Assembly: GCA_002478685.1 (NCBI GenBank)
Contig: DLPY01000041.1
Span: 1 to 16,453, forward strand
Direction of reading: 5' to 3'
DNA length: 16,453 bases
DNA from: Flavobacteriaceae bacterium UBA7446
GTDB lineage: Bacteria; Bacteroidota; Bacteroidia; Flavobacteriales; Flavobacteriaceae
In this document: in pieces, positions 6,454-14,914 of the stretch
How the letters are laid out: each line of letters opens with the position of its first letter
Position numbering within the stretch: the first letter of the stretch is position 1
The notes under the pieces: generated by a model
Seen by the model: only the letters and a program-made list of their open reading frames with translations
What the model was told of the DNA's origin: nothing
The model's database searches: none
Translations under genes and position numbers: made by a program

Positions 6454-6484
6454 CAAAAATACGTTTTCAAACGCAATCCGCCAA
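6454..6484 (-). promoter_or_regulatory. Promoter of the tRNA-Ser (and probably tRNA-Arg) transcript
   Basis: On the minus strand TTG (6484-6482), a 20-bp spacer and TATTTTTG (6461-6454) match the Bacteroidota -33/-7 consensus at the preferred spacing. Transcription would begin near 6447, about 16 nt before tRNA-Ser. The transcript would then run through the remnant and tRNA-Arg to the terminator at 6108-6136. Confidence 0.75.
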
Positions 6485-6554
6485 CTAATTATCGCATGGG
6501 TCAAAATCTTCTTTTTCCTTTGACGAAATCCGTAAGTAACTACTATAATTATCT

Positions 6555-6665
6555 CTATTTCAAAATAGCATACCCATTGTTACTCAAACTTGCAATGGTG
6601 CTTTTTGCATCTCCCAATGATTCGCTTACGTTTTTACCAGCAATGGTTTTTGTGGTTACATATTT
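6555..6665 (-). other. 36-codon open stretch without a start, possible gene remnant
   Basis: Directly downstream of the AI-2E gene, in another frame, an open stretch ends in TAG (6557-6555). It includes TIAGKNVSESLGDAK and SNNGYAILK, which look like real protein sequence with host-like codon use. It has no ATG or GTG, is bounded upstream by a stop at 6668-6666, and overlaps the last 10 bases of AI-2E. It may be the tail of a decayed gene or simply a chance open frame. The rest of this gap (6485-6554) shows nothing I recognise beyond the start of the tRNA promoter. Confidence 0.25.
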
Positions 6666-7738
6666 TTAGTTAATGCTTTCACAAGTCGATTGTTTTCTAA
6701 AAATTCACTCAAAACTACTTTTAGTAAGGTATAAAATGGAACAGCCAACAACATTCCTAAAGGTCCTGCTAGTAGTCCCGCCAAAATGATAATCAAAAAA
6801 ATTTCAAGAGGATGTGACTTAATGCTATTTGAAAAAATATAGGGTTGAGAAAAGAAATTATCAATTAGTTGTCCAACAACAAACCCAATTAGAACATAAA
6901 TAGTTTTTGGGACAATTACTGTTGCCAAATCTGCGTCAAGATTGCTAGTCATGGTAAGCACAACCATGAACAATCCGCCAACTAATGGTCCGATGTACGG
7001 AATAATGTTAAACAGCGCGCAAATAAGCGCAATTATCAAGGCGTTGGGAATGCCAAACACAAGCAATACGCCAGAGTAAAAAAGGAACAAAATAGTTATT
7101 TGCAATAGAATTCCAATGAAATAGCGTGACAACAGCAAGACAATTCGCGTGAAGGAACGCTCAATGCGTTCTTTTTGGTCAGCCGCAAATACAAGGAGAA
7201 TACTCCTGAGCAAAAGGGAACTGTCTTTTAACAGAAAAAAACTAATAAACAAAACGGAAAATAACGCAATAGTAAACCCACCTAAAAACCCTAAAGCACC
7301 ATTGATGAAATTTGGAAGGAATCCAAAGTCCACCTTGGCAAAAAGTGCGGTTATTCGTTCAGTAAGGTTAACATTATATTGACTGAAATAACTATCCAAA
7401 TCAGAAACAAGGACAAGCAAATCGGCCTCCCATTGATCAATTTGCAACAGTGATAAATTTTGTGCTTGTGTAGCAATTACAGGAACAATTAAAGAACCCA
7501 ATCCAAATAAAAGTAACAGCATTAAAATTAATGTTGCTACAGTTGCCAATGTGTTTTTAAACTTTAATCTAAGCATCAAAAAGCCTTTGATGGGTTGTCC
7601 AATAAGCGAAACTACAATTGCCAAAAACAAATAGCCCAATAACGACTGTGTGATCAAAAGTAGTTCAAAAAGGGCTATGATGCCAACAATGATAAAAAAA
7701 GCCTGAACAATTCCGCGCGTGAGTGTGTTTGCATTCAT
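6656..7738 (-). CDS. AI-2E family (PF01594-type) transporter-like permease
   Basis: The 360-residue protein fits the usual size and profile of the family: paired hydrophobic segments near 10-48 and 65-90, an amphipathic central region (about 92-140), then further membrane segments (about 145-170, 200-230, 232-265, 275-295 and 310-345). Family motifs are visible: IPYIGPLVGG (246-255), QLIDNFFSQPYI (290-301), SHPLEIF (308-314) and GPLGMLLAVPFYTLLKV (325-341). Members have been linked to autoinducer-2 export or Na+/H+ antiport, but most are uncharacterised, so the substrate is left open. It is the last gene of the tsaD-rsmE cluster, starting 22 bp after rsmE, and is probably cotranscribed. The start ATG is chosen because the hydrophobic N-terminus follows at once and A/T-rich DNA precedes it. 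Confidence 0.9.
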   Translation of the reverse strand: MNANTLTRGIVQAFFIIVGIIALFELLLITQSLLGYLFLAIVVSLIGQPIKGFLMLRLKFKNTLATVATLILMLLLLFGLGSLIVPVIATQAQNLSLLQIDQWEADLLVLVSDLDSYFSQYNVNLTERITALFAKVDFGFLPNFINGALGFLGGFTIALFSVLFISFFLLKDSSLLLRSILLVFAADQKERIERSFTRIVLLLSRYFIGILLQITILFLFYSGVLLVFGIPNALIIALICALFNIIPYIGPLVGGLFMVVLTMTSNLDADLATVIVPKTIYVLIGFVVGQLIDNFFSQPYIFSNSIKSHPLEIFLIIILAGLLAGPLGMLLAVPFYTLLKVVLSEFLENNRLVKALTKNM

Positions 7739-7760
7739 ATTTTAAAAATATATTTTTTTG

Positions 7761-8459
7761 TTATTCGTTGAGTAGTAATGCTGCGTGTAGGGCAATTAGC
7801 GCTGCAGTTTCAGTCCGTAGGCGAGCATCACCCAAATCAACGGGATGAATGTTTTTTTCAATAGCCCATACAATTTCTTCAGTCGTAAAATCGCCTTCCG
7901 GACCAATTAAAATACAGCAATTGGATTGGTTTAAAACAGCTACTTTTATGGGATTTTTCATTGTGTTTTCGCAATGTGCTATATATGAAACTGATGCCGT
8001 TGTTTGTAAGTCTTTTAGATTGGTAAGTGGGTCTAAAATGGGCGCATAGGCACGTAACGACTGCTTCAAAGCAGCAGTAATGATTTTGTTGCACCGCTCG
8101 AGCTTGAGTTGCTTTCGCTCACTTCTGCTGCATAAAATAGGTGTAACTCTATGTACGCCAAGTTCAGTAGCTTTTTCCAAGAACCACTCAAACCTGTCCA
8201 TGTTTTTGGTGGGTGACACAGCCATGTGTATAGTAGTTTTTGACGGTGAAACCTGTTCTTTTTTGGAAATGGTCACAGTACATTTTTTTGGACTAAGTAC
8301 CTCAAGTTTTCCCCAAAACAAATCTCCTTTTCCGTTAGTTAAGCGGATGTTCTCGCCAGAAGCTTTCCGCAACACTCGAGAAATGTGTTTGCTTTCTTGC
8401 TCGTCAAAAGTATAACTGCTTTGATTTGAAGATAAGTCCGGTGTAAAAAATTGCTGCAT
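7761..8459 (-). CDS. rsmE: 16S rRNA (uracil-1498-N3)-methyltransferase RsmE
   Basis: The 232-residue protein has the RsmE layout: an N-terminal PUA-like RNA-binding part (1-70, with ESKHISRVLRK at 22-32) and a C-terminal SPOUT methyltransferase domain with the trefoil-knot motifs. KNMDRFEWFLEKATELGV (85-102), IGPEGDFT (185-192) and LGDARLRTETAA (209-220) are the conserved SAM-binding and knot sequences. RsmE methylates N3 of U1498 in 16S rRNA within the assembled 30S subunit, in the cytoplasm. Its ATG overlaps the TGA stop of tsaD by one base (TGATG), a layout that suggests translational coupling, and it is followed by the AI-2E permease gene. Length is close to the family norm. Confidence 0.96.
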   Translation of the reverse strand: MQQFFTPDLSSNQSSYTFDEQESKHISRVLRKASGENIRLTNGKGDLFWGKLEVLSPKKCTVTISKKEQVSPSKTTIHMAVSPTKNMDRFEWFLEKATELGVHRVTPILCSRSERKQLKLERCNKIITAALKQSLRAYAPILDPLTNLKDLQTTASVSYIAHCENTMKNPIKVAVLNQSNCCILIGPEGDFTTEEIVWAIEKNIHPVDLGDARLRTETAALIALHAALLLNE

Positions 8460-9454
8460 CAGATTGGTATTCGTGCTTTTGGTTCGCTATCAAGTGAAGC
8501 GTTTATATTTTCCTTAAATTTTAAATAACCCGCCATGGCAATCATAGCTGCGTTGTCAGTTGTGTAGGGTAATGGAGGTAAAAACACGCTTTCATTAGTG
8601 AATTTTAGCGCTTTTCGCAGTCTACTGTTTGCCGAAACCCCCCCTCCCAAAACTAACTGCTTAAAGCCTGTGTATTTTAATGCTTGTTTTACTTTTTCAA
8701 TTATAATATCAATTATCGCTTTTTGGATAGAAGCACACAAATCGTATAAATTATTTTCTATAAAGTTAGGGTCATTGTCTTGTTGTTCGCGCAAAAAATA
8801 CAACACGCTTGTTTTAAGTCCACTAAAACTAAAATCTAATCCCTCAACTTTTGGCTTGCTAAAGCTAAATTTTGCAGTTCCTTTTTGTGCATGCTTGTCC
8901 ATTATTGGTCCGGCAGGGTAGGGAAGCCCAAGCATTTTACCCGTTTTGTCAAAAGCTTCGCCTGCGGCATCATCTTTGGTTTCGCCCAAAACAGTAAACG
9001 ACGCTGCTCCGTCAACACGCACCAGTTGCGTGTGACCTCCCGAAACAGTAAGTCCTAAAAAAGGAAATGTAGGCGTAGGGAAATCGTCGTCAATAAGATG
9101 CACCAACAAATGTGCTTGCATGTGATGTACTGCAATGAGCGGAATGTTTAGTGCCAATGCTAATGATTTTGCAAATGCATTTCCAACCAACAACGAACCT
9201 AAAAGTCCAGGACCTTGTGTGTAGGCAATCGCAGTTAGGTCTTTTTTATCGATATTTGCTTTAGACAGCGCTGTTTCCACAGCAGGAACAATGCGTTGGA
9301 CATGAGCGCGTGATGCTAGTTCTGGAATCACTCCGCCATGTGTTTGATGCTCTAGCTGCTGCGAAACGATGTTGGCATATAGTTTGCCATCAATAAGTAC
9401 GGCAGCTGCAGTATCGTCGCAAGAGGTTTCGATCCCTAAAATGATTGTTGCCAC
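8459..9454 (-). CDS. tsaD: tRNA threonylcarbamoyladenosine (t6A37) transferase TsaD
   Basis: The 331-residue Kae1/TsaD ASKHA-fold protein transfers the threonylcarbamoyl group from TC-AMP (made by TsaC) to A37 of ANN-reading tRNAs, working with TsaB and TsaE. Visible motifs are GIETSCDDTA (7-16), the metal ligands His111 and His115 (AVHHMQAH), VSGGHT (137-142), GEAFDKTGKMLGLPYP (165-180), the glycine-rich LGGGVSANSRLR (269-280) and the last metal ligand Asp300 (TTDNAAM). All expected catalytic residues are present. The start is GTG (9454), the only start codon that yields the family N-terminus MATIILGIETS. It is divergent from tamB across 28 bp and coupled to rsmE downstream. The tRNA-Ser(GCU) and tRNA-Arg(UCU) in this window read ANN codons and are thus expected substrates. 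Confidence 0.97.
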   Translation of the reverse strand: MATIILGIETSCDDTAAAVLIDGKLYANIVSQQLEHQTHGGVIPELASRAHVQRIVPAVETALSKANIDKKDLTAIAYTQGPGLLGSLLVGNAFAKSLALALNIPLIAVHHMQAHLLVHLIDDDFPTPTFPFLGLTVSGGHTQLVRVDGAASFTVLGETKDDAAGEAFDKTGKMLGLPYPAGPIMDKHAQKGTAKFSFSKPKVEGLDFSFSGLKTSVLYFLREQQDNDPNFIENNLYDLCASIQKAIIDIIIEKVKQALKYTGFKQLVLGGGVSANSRLRKALKFTNESVFLPPLPYTTDNAAMIAMAGYLKFKENINASLDSEPKARIPI

Positions 9455-9469
9455 AATTTAAATTATTTA

Positions 9470-9477
9470 CAAAATTA
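9470..9477 (-). promoter_or_regulatory. Possible -7 element for tsaD
   Basis: On the minus strand TAATTTTG fits TAnnTTTG and lies 15 nt before the GTG start of tsaD. No TTG lies 17-23 bp upstream; the nearest is about 29 bp away, inside tamB. Only a half-site is therefore supported. Confidence 0.4.
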
Positions 9478-9482
9478 AGACT

Positions 9483-12400
9483 TTGAAACAGAAACCTAAA
9501 TTAAGTCAAAAAACCTTTCGAGTGTTTGCCATTTTGGCTTTGGTTTTTGTGCTATTTGCTGTATCCCTTTTATTGCCCGTCACGCAAACGTATTTAGGAC
9601 AACGCGTCGCGGCAAGCTTATATTCACGTTTTGGCACAACGTTAAGTGTTGGCCACATACGCATTTCTCCATTTGGATTTGTAACGCTTGATAATGTTTT
9701 AGCTCTTGACCATAAAAAAGACACGCTGGTTTATGTTACCTATGCTCGTATGAATGCACTCAGGCTGAGGGCGGTGCTACAAGGCGATAATAATTTGGGT
9801 GCTGTTTTTCTGAAGGATGTAGACTGTAATATTGTCACTTATAATGGTGATGAGGAATCTAATATTGATTTATTTTTTAATCGATTCAGTTCCGATAAGC
9901 CGAAAAACCCCAGTGCTGATTTTTATGTTTCTTCTATTCAATTAACAAAAGCAAACCTTCACATTCACAACGAAAATAAACTAAATGCTACTCCGATTCA
10001 GTTTTTAGCCATAAATGCTGATATTGAAGATTTTAGCGTTGTTGGTGATACTATTCAGGCAGCTATTCGTCAATTGGACACTGAAACAAATTGGAAAAAC
10101 ACACAGCTTACATCCCTTTCGGGCAGTTATATGCTATCGCCAAATCAAATGAAACTTACCAATGCGAATATTCAAACAGCTTCCAGTGCTTTGGAATTGG
10201 ATATCGTTTTAGAATATCCTAAAAAGGGCTTAAGTCGATTCACAGACGTTGTTCAAATGTATATCGCTATGAACAACGCGGAACTTAGCGAAAATGATTT
10301 AAAAAACATTATTCCAAATTGGGCACTAGGCGATATTGATTTTAGTGGAAAAATAAAAGGAAGTGTACAAGATTTTTCAGTTCAAAATGCTGTTTTGTCA
10401 AAAGACAAAAGTCGCTTAAAATTTTCATTAAAAAGTGACAAAATTCTTGACGCAAAATGTCAAAAACTCTCTGCGAACTGGAAGCTAACTTCGAACCAAA
10501 TAGATGAGTTTATCAGTAATCTATTATCAATCGAAAATAGAGATGCTCTCGCTTTAATGGGCCCTATTTTTTCACAAGGAAATGCGACATTTTCAGGCAA
10601 TACGGTATCTCTAAAAACAACCCTTGAATCTGAGTTAGGCACACTTTACGCAGATGGATATTACACTGCCTTTCGCAAGTCACCATCTTACAAAATCAAT
10701 CTAAATTCTTCGGTCTTTGATCTTGGAAGTGTTTTGGCTGTACCAACGCTAAAGACTGCTGGTTTTGACATTTCGCTCACTGGAAAAGGATTGGACTTTA
10801 AAAAACTCAACATTTATACAAGTGGTGAACTCTTTAATTTATCTTATCGTGATTATATATATGATAAGGTTGTACTAGAGGGTAATTTGAACTCCGAACG
10901 CTTTAATGGTAAAATGCTTATTTCCGATTCGGCACTTAACTTAGATTTGGAGGGTGATATTGATTTTGCCTCTGAGGTGCGAAACTTTTCATTTTCTTCA
11001 AATGTAAAGCATGCAAATTTTGCTGCTCTCGGTTGGATTCCTGAAACTGTCGCAGGTGTTTTTTCAGGTTCTATCGACCTGGCGCTCCAAGGCAATACTA
11101 TCGACGAAATGATTGGCGACATGTATATCGAACAAGGAAAACTTAAATCGCCCAGCAAAACATATTCGTTTTCGTCTGTTGCTGTGCAATCACGTCTTAA
11201 AAATAATATTCGAGTTATCAATTTAAACTCAGAAGATGTAGCTACTGGATTGATGATTGGCGAATTTAAACCTACAGAGCTGTTAAAATTAGCACAAAAT
11301 GCTTTGGGGATTCAGTATAGCAATTTTGTACCATTTGAAGTTTATCCTAATCAATATTTAGATTTTAATTTTAATATTCGTGGGAAAATAGCATCGGCAC
11401 TTTTTGGAGATAAGGTGTCTTTAGACGATAATACATTTATTAATGGTAAAATAAACCAAAACCAAAAACTTTTTCAGTTAAATGTTCGTGCACCAAAGCT
11501 TCAATTAAATTCAACTAAATTGGATAAGTTAGAAATTCAGATTGACACCCAAAACCCATTGTACCATTCTTTTGTGTCGTTAGACAAATTAGAGAATTCA
11601 CGAGGAGCTTTACTAAACCTCAATTGGATTAATTCACAAATTAAAGACAAGCTTTACGGTAGAGCAGAGTTTTCTTTTTCTGCTTCTCCAGACAAACAGA
11701 ATCAGCTAAACACATCTTTTACCATAAATGAAGCGAGACAAGCTGTTTTGGGTATACAAAATGCGGATTTTTATTTTAACAATAAAGAATGGAAGGTAGA
11801 TACAAGCAATACTCTACCAGTATTAACAGCAAAAAACGCAAAAGACTTTTCATTGTCAAAATTAACGTTGGCAAGTAAAGCTTCTAAAATATCAATTGCG
11901 GCATCTCAAAAAGGTGAAGATTCATTTTCGGTCGACTTAAATCTTGAGCAAGTTGGGTTGGGCGATATTTTGTCTTTTGAAGAACATAAATGGGAAGGTG
12001 TGGCAGATGGATTTTTAAACATCAAACAAACAGCTGATGGTTTTGGTGGAAATTCAAGTATGCGGTTTTCCGATTTGAAACTCAACAATATTAACCTTGG
12101 CAATGCCTTTCTTACGCTGAAATCGCAACCAAAAAGTCAAGTATATGATATGGCATTCCGCGTTGAAGAAAATGATAATGATGTGATTTTAGCTACGGGG
12201 AATATTGGAATTAAAAACAAAGCGCTTTTGTGGGATTTTGAAACAACTTTCTCTGATTATAATTTATCGGCAATTGCCGGTTTAACTGGTACTGTATTAG
12301 CACCATTTGATGGAAATGCTAATGGAAATTTGCGAATTAGTTCTGAAAATGATAACATTTTTTCTACAGGGGTTTTATATGTCGATGCACTTCGTTTGGG

Positions 12401-13817
12401 TGTTCCTTACTTAAATACAGATTATATTTTTAAATCAACAGTTCCAATTGAATTTAGCAAGGATAAAATATCAATTCAAAGTGCTTCATTTTTGGATAAC
12501 TCAAATAATGGGGGAATACTCAATGGCGCACTTGAACATCAATCTTTTTCCGACTGGGGGATTGATATGCGTATTGAGGCTGAAAATTTATCCGTTCTTA
12601 ATACGGATTTTTCTGAAAATGCATTGTACTACGGTAAGGCCTTTTTTACTGGAGATGCACACTTCAATGGTCTGTTTTCGAATATGGAAATTGATGTTAC
12701 TGGACAAACTGCAGAGGGAACAAGTTTATTTATACCCATACAATACGACACAGCAATTGGCGATGTTTCTTTTATCAATTTTGTAAAAAAGGAAGGGCAA
12801 GACGATACAAAAGAAATTGTTAATGGTTTGGTAAAGGGGTTGCAATTGAATTTTGATCTTAATATAACTCCAAATGCAGAAGTTGAAATTGTGGTTGACC
12901 CAGAAACAAAAAGTTTTATGCGTGGCATAGGTGCAGGTAACTTGCTGTTGGAAATTGATACTGCAGGTTCCTTCGCCATGTGGGGAGATTTTATTGCATA
13001 TGAGGGAATTTATAACTTTAGAAATTTAGGGCTCATTGACAAAACCTTTCGACTTCAACCGGGTGGAACAATTGTTTGGGAAGGCGACCCGAATGGTGCA
13101 CAAATTAATATGCAAGCAGTGTATGATGTACCTGGTGGTGCAAACCCTGCTATTTTACTTGAAGGGGACAATGTTAGTCAAAAAATACCAACAGAAGTAA
13201 CCATAAATTTATTTGGAAATCTATTAAATCCTGAAACACCTACTTTTGAAATTGATTTTCCAAACGCTTCTGGCGTTATGAAAAATGAACTAAACTACAG
13301 ACTAAACGACCAAGAACGCAGTCAACTTCAAGCAATTTCCTTACTATCGCAGGGGTCTTTTATTAACCAAGTTTCTTTGGCTGCTATTTCAAGTCAAACC
13401 TTAACAAACAATCTTTTCCAAAAAGCATCGGGAGTTTTTGACAATATATTTGCTAGCGAAAATGACAAGCTGAATTTAAGCTTAGACTATTTACAAGGCG
13501 ACCGAAATGCGGCAGCATCAATCCAAAATCGTGACAGGTTAGGGGTAAGTCTTTCTACAAATATTAATGAGCGTATCATTGTTGACGGTAAAGTGGGTGT
13601 TCCTGTGGGAAGCGAAGAGGAAACAACAGTTATTGGTGATGTAACCGTTGAATTTTTATTAAATAAACAGGGTACGCTACGTGCTCGTATTTTTAATAAA
13701 GAAAATGAGTTTCAATATTTTGGTGATGAACTTGGTTATACACAAGGGATTGGAGTTAATTATCAAGTTCGCTTTGATTCTTTCAATGAACTTGTGAAAA
13801 AAATACTAAACAATTAA
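9483..13817 (+). CDS. tamB: Translocation/assembly module TamB (DUF490) family protein
   Basis: The 1444-residue protein has a basic N-terminus, a single membrane anchor (about 14-32) and a very long, beta-rich, repetitive periplasmic body, ending in the conserved TamB C-terminal domain (about 1000-1444). The latter contains GDFIAYEGIYNFRNLGL, FRLQPGGTIVWEGDPNGAQI and, near the end, KVGVPVGSEEE. TamB-like proteins span the periplasm, work with BamA-type partners (TamA) in outer-membrane biogenesis and are now often viewed as phospholipid conduits. The size matches TamB of Bacteroidota. The start is TTG at 9483: upstream there is an in-frame TAA at 9459-9461 and no ATG between, and later starts would remove the basic residues before the anchor. 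It is divergent from tsaD by 28 bp. No good promoter is seen, so it may lie within tsaD. There is no partner tamA gene in the window. Confidence 0.93.
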   Translation: MKQKPKLSQKTFRVFAILALVFVLFAVSLLLPVTQTYLGQRVAASLYSRFGTTLSVGHIRISPFGFVTLDNVLALDHKKDTLVYVTYARMNALRLRAVLQGDNNLGAVFLKDVDCNIVTYNGDEESNIDLFFNRFSSDKPKNPSADFYVSSIQLTKANLHIHNENKLNATPIQFLAINADIEDFSVVGDTIQAAIRQLDTETNWKNTQLTSLSGSYMLSPNQMKLTNANIQTASSALELDIVLEYPKKGLSRFTDVVQMYIAMNNAELSENDLKNIIPNWALGDIDFSGKIKGSVQDFSVQNAVLSKDKSRLKFSLKSDKILDAKCQKLSANWKLTSNQIDEFISNLLSIENRDALALMGPIFSQGNATFSGNTVSLKTTLESELGTLYADGYYTAFRKSPSYKINLNSSVFDLGSVLAVPTLKTAGFDISLTGKGLDFKKLNIYTSGELFNLSYRDYIYDKVVLEGNLNSERFNGKMLISDSALNLDLEGDIDFASEVRNFSFSSNVKHANFAALGWIPETVAGVFSGSIDLALQGNTIDEMIGDMYIEQGKLKSPSKTYSFSSVAVQSRLKNNIRVINLNSEDVATGLMIGEFKPTELLKLAQNALGIQYSNFVPFEVYPNQYLDFNFNIRGKIASALFGDKVSLDDNTFINGKINQNQKLFQLNVRAPKLQLNSTKLDKLEIQIDTQNPLYHSFVSLDKLENSRGALLNLNWINSQIKDKLYGRAEFSFSASPDKQNQLNTSFTINEARQAVLGIQNADFYFNNKEWKVDTSNTLPVLTAKNAKDFSLSKLTLASKASKISIAASQKGEDSFSVDLNLEQVGLGDILSFEEHKWEGVADGFLNIKQTADGFGGNSSMRFSDLKLNNINLGNAFLTLKSQPKSQVYDMAFRVEENDNDVILATGNIGIKNKALLWDFETTFSDYNLSAIAGLTGTVLAPFDGNANGNLRISSENDNIFSTGVLYVDALRLGVPYLNTDYIFKSTVPIEFSKDKISIQSASFLDNSNNGGILNGALEHQSFSDWGIDMRIEAENLSVLNTDFSENALYYGKAFFTGDAHFNGLFSNMEIDVTGQTAEGTSLFIPIQYDTAIGDVSFINFVKKEGQDDTKEIVNGLVKGLQLNFDLNITPNAEVEIVVDPETKSFMRGIGAGNLLLEIDTAGSFAMWGDFIAYEGIYNFRNLGLIDKTFRLQPGGTIVWEGDPNGAQINMQAVYDVPGGANPAILLEGDNVSQKIPTEVTINLFGNLLNPETPTFEIDFPNASGVMKNELNYRLNDQERSQLQAISLLSQGSFINQVSLAAISSQTLTNNLFQKASGVFDNIFASENDKLNLSLDYLQGDRNAAASIQNRDRLGVSLSTNINERIIVDGKVGVPVGSEEETTVIGDVTVEFLLNKQGTLRARIFNKENEFQYFGDELGYTQGIGVNYQVRFDSFNELVKKILNN

Positions 13818-13841
13818 AAATTGTTTCTTCCCCGTTAAAAC

Positions 13842-13874
13842 TTGGTATAAAGTCAAGGTAATTTCATAATTTCG
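13842..13874 (+). promoter_or_regulatory. Promoter of the pfkA-gap operon
   Basis: TTG (13842-13844), a 22-bp spacer and TAATTTCG (13867-13874) match the Bacteroidota promoter with one mismatch in the -7 box. The predicted start of transcription is near 13881, leaving roughly 10 nt before the pfkA ATG at 13892. No terminator for tamB was found between 13818 and this site, so some read-through is possible. Confidence 0.55.
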
Positions 13875-13891
13875 CATCGCAATTTTCCTAG

Positions 13892-14896
13892 ATGGCTACT
13901 AAAAACACGAGTCTTACCTTATTTCATAAAATTGGCGTGCTTACTTCTGGTGGCGATGCCCCTGGAATGAATGCTGCCCTTCGCTCGGTTGTTCGCTCTT
14001 GTGCATATTATAAAACCCCCTGTTTTGGAATTAGGCGAGGTTATCAAGGTATGATCGAAAATGATATTAAACCTTTAGGTCCACGATCTGTAAATAATAT
14101 TATTAATAAAGGCGGTACAATTCTTAAATCTGCACGATCAAATGAATTTAGAACTAAGGAAGGTCGTCAAAAAGCCTATGAAAATCTTCAAAAAAATGGC
14201 ATTGATGCCCTTATAATTATTGGAGGGGATGGTAGTTTTACAGGAGGCTTAATTTTTCAACAGGAATTTGATGTTCCCGTCATTGGCATTCCAGGAACTA
14301 TTGATAACGATATTTACGGTACTTCGCACACCATTGGTTATGATACGGCTCTGAATACTGTTGTGGGTGCAGTAGATAAAATTCGAGATACGGCTATTTC
14401 GCACAACCGATTGTTTTTTGTGGAAGTTATGGGTCGTGATGCGGGTCATATTGCCTTAAACACAGGTATCGGCGCAGGCGCAGAAGAAATTCTTATTCCA
14501 GAAGAAGATATGGGGCTAGATCGTCTATTAGATTCCTTAAAACGCTCGAAAAAATCTGGTAAGCTTTCAAGTATTGTCATGGTAGCTGAAGGTGATAAAA
14601 TCGGAAAAAATGTATTTGAACTTGCAGAATATATTGAAGAAAATCTTCCTTATTACGAGGTGCGTGTTTCCGTTTTAGGACATATGCAACGCGGTGGTGC
14701 TCCCACTTGTTTTGACCGCGTTTTGGCTAGCCGTATGGGGCTTAAGGCTGTTGAAGCACTCCGTGATGGATTTTCTAAAAACATGATAGGAATAGCTGAC
14801 GGAAAAATGATTTTAACTCCTTTAGAAAAAGCAATAAAAGGAAAATCGAAAATTGATATGGAACTCGTTCGCTTATCAGAAATAATGAGACTTTAA
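13892..14896 (+). CDS. pfkA: ATP-dependent 6-phosphofructokinase
   Basis: The 334-residue PfkA-type enzyme phosphorylates fructose 6-phosphate to fructose 1,6-bisphosphate, the committed step of glycolysis, in the cytoplasm. The motifs follow family order: GVLTSGGDAPGMNAALR (15-31), GGDGS (111-115), PGTIDND (134-140, catalytic base Asp138), MGRDAGHIAL (180-189) and LGHMQRGGAPTCFDR (262-276). The two positions that separate ATP from pyrophosphate users are Gly in GGDGS and Gly before TIDND, both of the ATP type. Length is slightly above the 320 residues of E. coli PfkA because of about 12 extra N-terminal residues. It heads an operon with gap (18-bp gap) and a BadF-type kinase. Allosteric control by ADP/PEP is usual for the family but not provable here. 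Confidence 0.97.
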   Translation: MATKNTSLTLFHKIGVLTSGGDAPGMNAALRSVVRSCAYYKTPCFGIRRGYQGMIENDIKPLGPRSVNNIINKGGTILKSARSNEFRTKEGRQKAYENLQKNGIDALIIIGGDGSFTGGLIFQQEFDVPVIGIPGTIDNDIYGTSHTIGYDTALNTVVGAVDKIRDTAISHNRLFFVEVMGRDAGHIALNTGIGAGAEEILIPEEDMGLDRLLDSLKRSKKSGKLSSIVMVAEGDKIGKNVFELAEYIEENLPYYEVRVSVLGHMQRGGAPTCFDRVLASRMGLKAVEALRDGFSKNMIGIADGKMILTPLEKAIKGKSKIDMELVRLSEIMRL

Positions 14897-14914
14897 ACTA
14901 TAAATACATGAACT

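Noticed and set aside
6280..6504. Minus-strand open frame of 74 codons
   Set aside because: It runs straight through tRNA-Ser, the tRNA remnant and the promoter, so it is not a protein gene.
5959..6655. A tRNA-associated genomic island or attachment site
   Set aside because: No integrase, no att-like duplication of a tRNA 3' end (the remnant is a 5' end) and no foreign genes are next to it.
7149..7382. Plus-strand open frame inside the AI-2E gene
   Set aside because: Antisense to a well-conserved membrane protein gene, with basic low-complexity composition and no family motif.
7849..8415. Several open frames (both strands) inside rsmE
   Set aside because: Shadows of the rsmE coding frame, whose conserved SPOUT motifs cover the same bases.
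8598..8921. Plus-strand open frame inside tsaD
   Set aside because: Antisense to the conserved metal-binding gene; no recognizable protein features.
10853..11221. Minus-strand open frame inside tamB (and similar ones at 9506, 10460, 11906, 12629)
   Set aside because: Antisense shadows in a long gene; no initiation context or motifs.
12448..12786. Plus-strand out-of-frame open stretch inside tamB
   Set aside because: It overlaps the conserved C-terminal part of TamB in a different frame and has no independent support.
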